Part shown: piece by piece, positions 6,144-13,147 of the stretch
How positions within the stretch are numbered: the stretch's first letter is position 1
Layout of the letters: the number at the start of each line of letters is the position of its first letter
From: Amoebophrya sp. AT5.2
Taxonomy: Eukaryota; Sar; Dinophyceae; Syndiniales; Amoebophryaceae
DNA length: 15,504 bases
Direction of reading: 5' to 3'
NCBI GenBank assembly: GCA_005223375.1
Contig: RXOD01005169.1
Location: 1 to 15,504 of the forward strand
The notes under the pieces: generated by a model
What the model saw: only the letters and a program-made list of their open reading frames with translations
The model's database searches: none
What the model was told of the DNA's origin: nothing
Position numbers and translations under genes: made by a program

Positions 6144-9100
6144 ATGAGTTCTGCTGCGAGTTCCTCGTCGAGGCCAGCCGCTGGGCAGGGCAGCGTTTAC
6201 AGAGCAGCGGGAGGAGTGCTAGTAGGCGGTGCGGTTGCGAGTAGTAGCAGTAGTGGCCCTCAGCAAGAACCAGGTAGAGCAAGTCTCAACGCTGCAGGAA
6301 CGGCTGCAGACGAGAGCGGGGACGGGCGCAGCGGTGGATTTGCGGATTCGACCGAGGTGCTGACGAATCCGCTTCTGAAGGCCACGGTCAGGGAGTTTGC
6401 AGGGCAGAGCAGTCAAATGGGGGTAGCAACTAGGAAGAATGTAGTCATCGGCGGCAGGAAAACTGGGAAGCAGAAGGTCGAAATAATAGGCATGGGCGAA
6501 GGCTGGGAAAAAGAAAATTTGTTGCGGGCGGTAACGGTCAAGTTCATGGCAGAAACGGGAATGGCAGGAGCACCGAGGCCGTCAGCACCGGTGCTGCGTC
6601 GGCTCGGGGATCGAATGATCGGAGTGCTGCAGCTCCAACCCGGAATGACACATGCAGACAGTAGTCCCAACGCTAGTATATTTGCAGGCCAACTACAGTG
6701 TTGGCGGTTGTCATACTTCGAGGTGTACGAGGACAGCGTGGAGGTGCCGAAAGGCGCGAATTTTCTCGAAAGGGCAGCGGGCTTCAGTTGGCAGGTAGTA
6801 ATCAACAGGCCGCGCTGGAACAGCGGCGGGGAGCCGGTGTGGTTCTACCCGTTTTCGATGAAGTTGGCAGCAGCGCAGCTGCTGGTTGTTCTCCTCAAGT
6901 TTGGGAAGTGCAAGACGCCGCACGAAGCGAGGGAAAGTCTGGCGAAGCTTTTCATCGCGGTCGGAGAAAAGTACGAGCCGCTGCGAGTCCCAGAGCGCGA
7001 CTTTGTAGCGTTGCTCGTGTCAAAAGAGCGGAGCGAGCTGTTCTTTTTGGATCACCAAGCAGAAGCAGTGCTGAGGTACGTGCCGGCGCCAACGAAAAAG
7101 AAGTATATGTTAGTGACGCCTAGACTGGAGTGCGAACCCAGTATCTTCAACACCGTGCTCGCAGTAGTGAAAGAGCCGGACTGCCGATGTTGGTTCGAAC
7201 TGTCAGAAGAAGAAGTAAAGGCCGTTTTCTGGGGGCACGCAGCGCAATCTTTGTGTTTGGCAGAGAAAAACGCAAAGTCGGAGTGGATGAGAAAGAGCGG
7301 AAAGGTCGTGGACACCGCCGCAGTGCTGGCGGCTGCGCGCTTTGGGGAGTATGAACCGGAGCAGGTAGAGGGCGACTACGCAGAGCTCATCGAGAAGTTG
7401 GCAGAAGCGGAGCTGCCATTCGGTTTATTGTTCTTCAATATCGACTCGGCCGGAGAGAAGAACCTCAATGAAGTAGCTACAGGGCTGTATGAAATAAAGC
7501 CGAAGTTCCTAGCGTTGGCGGAGACGAAAGTGCCCGTTTGGGACGTAGCGTATGGCCAACTGCCACCACCAGCGCAGCGAGACGTAGCCTTTCCAGGGGA
7601 TCTGTGGGAACACGACGTGTCTACTAGGAGTGGAGACTACAAAGGCCCGGCGAATCAGGGGAATGTAGCGCTGTTCCGCCACGTCAACACGCCAAGGCCC
7701 ACTGCCAAAGGACAATTGGTGCTCACGAGGAGCCCATTCACCGCCAAGATGGCCACGAGCAATATCATAACGCAGAAAGAATATTTTCTGTTATGGGCGG
7801 TATACGCAGCGTACGCGAGACACGTACAGGTCGTGGTGTACTATGCACCATGGCGCGTGCCAGACGCAGTAGCAGTAAAGACGTACTCATGGCTACGGCT
7901 GGACCTGCCTTACGTGGCGGAAAAAGTAGCGGACTTCGTGCAAGAAATCGAAGACGCGGCGGAAGAAGGAAAAAGAGAAGTTATTGTAGCCGGAGACTTC
8001 AACGTGGACACGCGGTTTGCCCGAGCCTCGGACCCGCCGCCGCCGGTGTTTGACGCAGTTTGGAGGCCGTTCATGACGAAGTTCGGAAGCAGGCACGGAG
8101 AAGAGCTGGGAACGTCCTTCAAGAACTCCAAGAACTGGGGGACGTCAGAGCAGGGCGCGTGTGTAGATCACATCTACTCGACGTACGACAGCACGAAGAC
8201 AAGCCTAGCAAGGTACAACTTGGACGATGGAGCGGTAGAAGAGCTTACCGGGGACGGAAGCGATACGATCCCCAGTGACCACGCGGCGCTGTTTTTCGAG
8301 TTCCCGGTCGAGGTGGAAGAAAACGAAAGTGGAGGCGGTGCAGAATGCGAAGCTGACGGCGAAGCCCTACAGCAGACGAGCGTACCCGGTGTGGCTTGGA
8401 GGCTGATCAGTGCAGAAAAAAAGGCAGCGCGCGAGATGTTGCTGGGTTTGGATCCGTTTGCGGAAAAGTCGTGCGACAAGATCGCCACGGGGTATGCGGA
8501 CTTCGTGTACCCAGCACCAGCAGACGTCGAGGCAGTCGAGTATGTAGGAGGAAGAACGGAGGTAGCTGACGCGCTCTGCGAGGGCTACCCCTACAGAGTG
8601 ACAATGACGAGAGGCGACGCTTTTGACGCGGAAAGTTTCGCCTCAAAGTGCGCTGCCAAGCTGGCGGAGCTGCAGCTGAATAACCTGGAAAAGCTGCCAA
8701 ATTTAATTCGGTTGGTGCTACGCGTGCTCACCGATGAGAAAGTGGTGCCTGGGAAGTTTATCGGCGGTGCGGGGAAAAGCGTGGACAGCGGAAGCGGTGC
8801 AGGGGGCAGCAGCGCGGAAACCGGGGGTGCAGGGAATGAAGACGAGCCGATGACGGAGCAGCGGCAAGAATTTCGCAGCCAAGCAGTTGCCAGGCAGAAG
8901 GCGGAAGAAGAGCGGAAAGCGAGGCTACATGCTAGGTCGCAGCAGTGGCTCGCGGAACTAGCGGATGTCGTGCGGTCCGCGAAAGCAGGTCATCGAGTTT
9001 TCGGCGCGGCGAGACGATGGACCGCGACGCAAAAGGGGCAGAAGCGTGGGGACCCGGCGAGCGAGCTGGCGATAGTAGAAGGAGGCTGGTGCCAGTCGAG

Positions 9101-11906
9101 AACAGCGGAAGCGGCGACCAGGCTGGCGCCGCTAGTTCACACTAAGAAGGCAGAAGCCCTGTTTAAGGCAGCAGTTGGCGGGTCGCAACAGGATGTCCAT
9201 TTTCCACCGATGAGTCGGGTGTTTGATGAGCTTCTTAGAGTGGCAAGGAGTCTGCCTAAACTCACGATCACGCGGACGGCAGTGCGGAACCAAGTGCAGA
9301 AGATGAACGGGGAGCTACGCGCGCCTTCAGGAATGAGGGCAAAAGTGCTACGAGCCTTTTTGCACGACGAGAGTCTCCTCAGTATTCTTCACACAGCAGT
9401 GCAGAGCGAAGTTAACCGGCCAACGACAGAAGACTGGAAGGGCAACAGTCTGCAGTACTTTATAAAGAAGTGCTACAAGCGATTTTCCGGGCGGTATCTG
9501 CGGAAATCAGCAAAGTCGTTTGCAGTAGAGAGCCTGCGGCTGGTGGTAAGTGCAGAGCCCTTTTGCCGGGTCATCGTGCAGCTGCTGATCGACGGAGGAG
9601 TGCGCTTATTCCGCGAAAGAAAGCAGAACGGTTTAGCCACTATCGGTGCGATGAGTGGTGTATCGCTCGACATCACGAGGTTTTTCTGGGATCAGTCATT
9701 TGAGCCGATCTTAAAGAAAACGGCGTCCGAGCCGGCGAGCAGCGCCGCGACTTCTTCCGTGGCGGCGAACCCGGCGGCGCAGAGCGGTGCAGCGTCGTCT
9801 TCCGCGGCAGCAGGCCAGGCGGTACAGGGGAGAGAAGAGGGAATAAGAAAGATTGGCTTAGTGTTGATAATCGATTCGGCGAACCAATTCAACACTGAAG
9901 GATTTGTCAGGCTCCTGCAGTGCGGAAGACAAGTAGGGATGCATCCGACGGCTCTGTTGTTCCTGCTAGCGGCGAACTGGAAGAAAGAGGTGATGGTGGC
10001 GAACGGTGCTGGACTGGCGAAAATATCGGAGCATGACGATTTAGTGATAGGTTCCCCAGAGGCACTGTTCGTGTCACTGGTCATGCAGGCCGCGCACTAT
10101 GAAGCCGTGCGTTGGTTTTTTGAACTGATCTTCGAGGGCACCACGGAGGAGGACGAAGAGGCGCCCCCCCTGACGAAGATCCAGTCAGCGAGTAAGAAGG
10201 TTCACGCATGGCTAGCAGAGCAAGCGGACGCACTCAATTGCTACTCCAAGCACTGGCGCGAGTACACACACGAGGACGTGGACGACTTCTTCAAGAATCC
10301 CGGTGCGGTTCCCGGCAAAACGGCGCCGTTCAAGTTTTCAAAGGAAGAAACGGCGAAGTGGAAGAAGTTGTTCGCGGCGTACGACGTAAAACTGTGTATA
10401 GATGACGCAGGAATCAAGCTGTGTCTTCCGCGCTGGACGATATACACGGGCTTTGCGCAGGAAATATTGAAAAGGGCGCTGGGCTTCGTAGAGCTGTGCT
10501 TCAAACACAACGAGTTGTTCGTCGCACCGGATAAATTCAAGCTGCTCGTGCTTTCGCTGGCGCCAGAACCGGAAAAGGAGAAGATTGCGTCAACGCTGGT
10601 AGCGTCATGCCGCCTGCTGGGGATCCGGCCACAGGTGAAGTTCACGGCCAAGTTGGTGGGAACAGTGTACTCCGACGCCCCGCTGACGTCGTCGCTCGGG
10701 CAGCTCCGGAGAGCCATAGGGCACGCGCGCTGGATATGCGGCAACACGAGGAAGTCGTTAGGATATTGGCTCGCAGGAGGAGACGTAGTTGATATTGTGC
10801 AATACGCACATATTAGCGCTGTTTTACACCACTTCGCGGCACTACAAGGACGAACCGGTTATGTGACGGGGTCGCAGGCGCAGTCCGGTCTGACGGAAGT
10901 ACGAGATCTCGAGGAGGAGATCGCCGGGGGGATGGCAATCGAGCTCGGCTTTGATCAACAAGCGATGGCGGCCTGTGTCAGGCGTTCCCGAGCCAGATCG
11001 CCGTCGGAAGTTGTCTTTTCAGAAATGATTGGAATAGAGCGACCGCCACACACGGCAGAAAGGGTGGTGGACAACATGGTCTGCAAGTGGGCAGCCGCAA
11101 CCGGCGACAAGAGGGCAGGCGAGAGACTAGCCCAGACCGTGGAGGCGAACGCGGACGACGAGGCCAGTATAGCGGCAGATGAACCCATCTTCGTGGTACC
11201 ACCAGCGGTCCAGAGAAGACGGAATAATTGGCTCCGAAGTCAGGCGTCGCAGGATCTGCAACTCGAATGCGAAGACAGGAGCACACTTCCGCGACAAACC
11301 GGAATCCGTACTGTCATAGTAGCCGCCGGACAGGGAGCAGCGGCGCACGATCCACGGACAGGAACCCGGACGGGACCGAAGTTCGCAGCGGAAGCGCCAA
11401 CAGGGTTCAGTCCGGACAGCAAGCTGACGCAAGCAGCTGAAGCAGCAGTGGCAGTCACAGCGGCACTTATGGAAGTCCGACAGCATTGCGGCGCGGTTTC
11501 GGACCCCGGCGCGGAAACAAGCAGTGCGGGCGCGGTAGTTATTTTCGGGATGGGCAGATTGCCGCTGGTGGGTTCGCAAATCCACGAAAGCCTCTGGATG
11601 GAGGCGGAGCTTCTGCGTTCGCAGCACGTGCCAGTGTTGTTCTTCAAGGGAGCTCCACCACCGCTGCTCCAAGCGAGCGCGGGTGAGCGGCCCGCCACGC
11701 GAGTGGAGAAAATTAGCTACTACGACCAGCAATACCTAACGGCGGCGCGTGATCGTTTCGACCAAGGGGACAATGACGATTTCCGCCCGTTGTTCTACCT
11801 TAGGCAGGACTTCCCTGACAGAATGCGCTGGGGCAAGTACCGCCAGGCAGTCAAAGAAAAAAGTTGCTCAGGGCTAGGAAATACATTTCCCAGGCGTGCA
11901 GGGTAA
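6144..11906 (+). CDS. Non-LTR retrotransposon polyprotein: APE-type endonuclease + divergent reverse transcriptase, 1920 aa
   Basis: One intact frame from ATG 6144 to TAA 11904. Residues 1-80 are Ser/Ala/Gly-rich; ~80-425 form an unrecognised region. The endonuclease spans ~427-722, with N432 (LLFFNI), E460 (LALAETK), D618/N620 (AGDFN), D675/H676 (VDHIYS) and S711/D712/H713: the whole catalytic set. A linker (873-902) and charged helix (~905-945) follow. The RT spans ~1040-1500: fingers APSGM 1060-1064 (family aPGpDG) and W1098; motif A D1244 with F1249 (IIDSANQF); motif B reduced to G1303; motif C CIDDAG with D1420/D1421; thumb PDKFK ~1462-1466. An Ala/Ser linker (1193-1231) splits fingers from palm. 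The C-terminal ~400 residues show no RNase H motif or CCHC knuckle. All metal-binding residues remain, so activity is plausible. The element would nick DNA and copy its RNA there (target-primed reverse transcription). The clade is not assignable by eye. Confidence 0.9.
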   Translation: MSSAASSSSRPAAGQGSVYRAAGGVLVGGAVASSSSSGPQQEPGRASLNAAGTAADESGDGRSGGFADSTEVLTNPLLKATVREFAGQSSQMGVATRKNVVIGGRKTGKQKVEIIGMGEGWEKENLLRAVTVKFMAETGMAGAPRPSAPVLRRLGDRMIGVLQLQPGMTHADSSPNASIFAGQLQCWRLSYFEVYEDSVEVPKGANFLERAAGFSWQVVINRPRWNSGGEPVWFYPFSMKLAAAQLLVVLLKFGKCKTPHEARESLAKLFIAVGEKYEPLRVPERDFVALLVSKERSELFFLDHQAEAVLRYVPAPTKKKYMLVTPRLECEPSIFNTVLAVVKEPDCRCWFELSEEEVKAVFWGHAAQSLCLAEKNAKSEWMRKSGKVVDTAAVLAAARFGEYEPEQVEGDYAELIEKLAEAELPFGLLFFNIDSAGEKNLNEVATGLYEIKPKFLALAETKVPVWDVAYGQLPPPAQRDVAFPGDLWEHDVSTRSGDYKGPANQGNVALFRHVNTPRPTAKGQLVLTRSPFTAKMATSNIITQKEYFLLWAVYAAYARHVQVVVYYAPWRVPDAVAVKTYSWLRLDLPYVAEKVADFVQEIEDAAEEGKREVIVAGDFNVDTRFARASDPPPPVFDAVWRPFMTKFGSRHGEELGTSFKNSKNWGTSEQGACVDHIYSTYDSTKTSLARYNLDDGAVEELTGDGSDTIPSDHAALFFEFPVEVEENESGGGAECEADGEALQQTSVPGVAWRLISAEKKAAREMLLGLDPFAEKSCDKIATGYADFVYPAPADVEAVEYVGGRTEVADALCEGYPYRVTMTRGDAFDAESFASKCAAKLAELQLNNLEKLPNLIRLVLRVLTDEKVVPGKFIGGAGKSVDSGSGAGGSSAETGGAGNEDEPMTEQRQEFRSQAVARQKAEEERKARLHARSQQWLAELADVVRSAKAGHRVFGAARRWTATQKGQKRGDPASELAIVEGGWCQSRTAEAATRLAPLVHTKKAEALFKAAVGGSQQDVHFPPMSRVFDELLRVARSLPKLTITRTAVRNQVQKMNGELRAPSGMRAKVLRAFLHDESLLSILHTAVQSEVNRPTTEDWKGNSLQYFIKKCYKRFSGRYLRKSAKSFAVESLRLVVSAEPFCRVIVQLLIDGGVRLFRERKQNGLATIGAMSGVSLDITRFFWDQSFEPILKKTASEPASSAATSSVAANPAAQSGAASSSAAAGQAVQGREEGIRKIGLVLIIDSANQFNTEGFVRLLQCGRQVGMHPTALLFLLAANWKKEVMVANGAGLAKISEHDDLVIGSPEALFVSLVMQAAHYEAVRWFFELIFEGTTEEDEEAPPLTKIQSASKKVHAWLAEQADALNCYSKHWREYTHEDVDDFFKNPGAVPGKTAPFKFSKEETAKWKKLFAAYDVKLCIDDAGIKLCLPRWTIYTGFAQEILKRALGFVELCFKHNELFVAPDKFKLLVLSLAPEPEKEKIASTLVASCRLLGIRPQVKFTAKLVGTVYSDAPLTSSLGQLRRAIGHARWICGNTRKSLGYWLAGGDVVDIVQYAHISAVLHHFAALQGRTGYVTGSQAQSGLTEVRDLEEEIAGGMAIELGFDQQAMAACVRRSRARSPSEVVFSEMIGIERPPHTAERVVDNMVCKWAAATGDKRAGERLAQTVEANADDEASIAADEPIFVVPPAVQRRRNNWLRSQASQDLQLECEDRSTLPRQTGIRTVIVAAGQGAAAHDPRTGTRTGPKFAAEAPTGFSPDSKLTQAAEAAVAVTAALMEVRQHCGAVSDPGAETSSAGAVVIFGMGRLPLVGSQIHESLWMEAELLRSQHVPVLFFKGAPPPLLQASAGERPATRVEKISYYDQQYLTAARDRFDQGDNDDFRPLFYLRQDFPDRMRWGKYRQAVKEKSCSGLGNTFPRRAG
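6144..11906 (+). mobile_element. Core of a LINE-type (non-LTR) retrotransposon; ends undefined
   Basis: The endonuclease-then-RT order defines a LINE-type element. Only the coding core is given here. The element probably extends left at least through the ORF1-like frame (to ~3882-3919) and right past 11906. I could not find a poly(A) or tandem-repeat tail, nor flanking target-site duplications, so the true borders are unknown. Confidence 0.6.
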
Positions 11907-11998
11907 AGACGAGCTAGCAAAATAGACTGCGGATCCGTAGCTGATAAGCGTAAGACGGCGATACATAGAACCACGACAGGAAGGAAAGTTGCCTTAAG

Positions 11999-12268
11999 AT
12001 GTCAAAGTCGGGACCGGAACGGATGCAGAGTGCGGACGTCGAGCCGCCGCGGAAGAAGTTGAAGGAAAGTCAGTTGTCACGCGAAGGGAGTTCGCGACCG
12101 ACGACGGGAGGGACAGGGACTGCGTCAGCGTCGTTGTCGTTGGCAGCATCAGTGTGCACGGAAACCCAGTCCCGCCCAGCGGCCCGATGCCAGATGATGA
12201 TGGAGTACATGCGTGAAGAAATCGGGAGGAAAGAAGCAGAAAAAGCAGCGGCAGAACAGCGACGGTAG
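11999..12268 (+). CDS. Small basic protein with nuclear-localisation-like motif, 89 aa
   Basis: The ATG at 11999, 92 bases after the EN-RT stop, opens 89 codons ending in TAG. Residues ~15-25 contain EPPRKKLKES, a classic monopartite nuclear-signal pattern. The middle is Ser/Thr/Ala-rich, and the C-terminal ~30 residues (MMMEYMREEIGRKEAEKAAAEQRR) form a charged, probably coiled helix. Codon use matches the large frames. It could be a small accessory ORF of the retroelement or the first exon of a longer gene, since another frame with a Lys-rich start overlaps from 12213 to 12449. No family is recognised. Confidence 0.4.
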   Translation: MSKSGPERMQSADVEPPRKKLKESQLSREGSSRPTTGGTGTASASLSLAASVCTETQSRPAARCQMMMEYMREEIGRKEAEKAAAEQRR

Positions 12269-12770
12269 CGGGAGAGCGATCGTCGATGCTGCCCGGCTGC
12301 AGTGCTGTAGTTTTGGTTTTTTTTTTGGGAAAAAGAAAGCAATCGCTGCCATAGAGGCGCGGGAAAGCAAAAAAGTATTTGCGAAAAAGATCAATTACAG
12401 GAGCAGTGTCAGTATGCCTTCTTTTGTAATAAGGCAGGCACGGGCCTGAGCTGGAAAGTTTTGCCAAAGCAAAAGTAGTTTCAACTGTCTCAGGGAGCGC
12501 GGCAGGGCCGTCATTTTGTACTTAGTGCCGTTGACTGTAAAAGAGGGCAAGAGACAGTAGTACACGGAATAGTCACGAGTTACGCGGCAGGAAGAGGTCG
12601 AGGGAAGCAAGAAGGGTAGCTGGACGATAGAGGGAACAGGATGAGGCGTTTCCTGCGAAAGAGGGAAGCTGCTGAGCTAGTCACAACTAAAGTAAGGACT
12701 CAGCTGGAATAAGTCAAGGCGAGGCGCAGGACTAGGGCTGCGCTGACAAAACCTTGCAACAAGAAACGAC
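12269..12770. other. Spacer with a T10 run and only tiny frames
   Basis: No gene I can support. It holds a T10 run followed by GGGAAAAA (12317-12334) and a 23-codon ATG frame (12641-12712, MRRFLRKREAAEL...), which may be an upstream ORF. I see no AATAAA and no clear element tail. Confidence 0.4.
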
Positions 12771-12863
12771 ATGGCATCGATGAACAGTCCCGAAAATGAA
12801 GATGATTATGATATCAGAATACAACGAATTCCTCTGCCAAATATGAATACGGACGTGCGATGA
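12771..12863 (+). CDS. 30-codon mini-frame, possible first exon of the next gene
   Basis: ATG 12771 to TGA 12861 encodes an acidic opening (MASMNSPENEDDYDIRI) ending PLPNMNTDVR. A GT at 12855 falls exactly between codons after 28 residues. An AG at 13032-13033 (ggcggtgcag) falls exactly between codons of the long frame starting at 13001. Splicing out 12855-13033 (179 bases) would join the two frames in phase. This is only a model: a phase match has about a one-in-three chance, and the donor is weak. Confidence 0.25.
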   Translation: MASMNSPENEDDYDIRIQRIPLPNMNTDVR

Positions 12864-13147
12864 AGTGAGCGTGGAACTCAGCGGCGCAGTGCGGTGCAGG
12901 CCACCGCATACGGAGCAAGTGCAGGAACCGGCACCGACTTAACGACTTCCAAGCCGGGCTGCGGAGCGGTGCCTGGACGTTCAACTTCACTCAGAGCTAG
13001 CAATCTAGCCAATTGCTGTCGTCGGCGGTGCAGTTTCTTCATCTTGAAAAGGGGATCGTCGATGGAAGTACTGCGGCGCAGAGCGGAGTAGTAGGACTAC
13101 CAGTAGGTGGACTCTCCCAGTGTCGTAGTTGTCCGTCGGAGCCGATA

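Noticed and set aside
12311..12340. Programmed frameshift site or retroelement tail at T10-GGGAAAAA
   Set aside because: It lies after the TAG of the 89-codon frame and no extended frame needs it; as a tail it is on the wrong strand and followed by more coding-like sequence.
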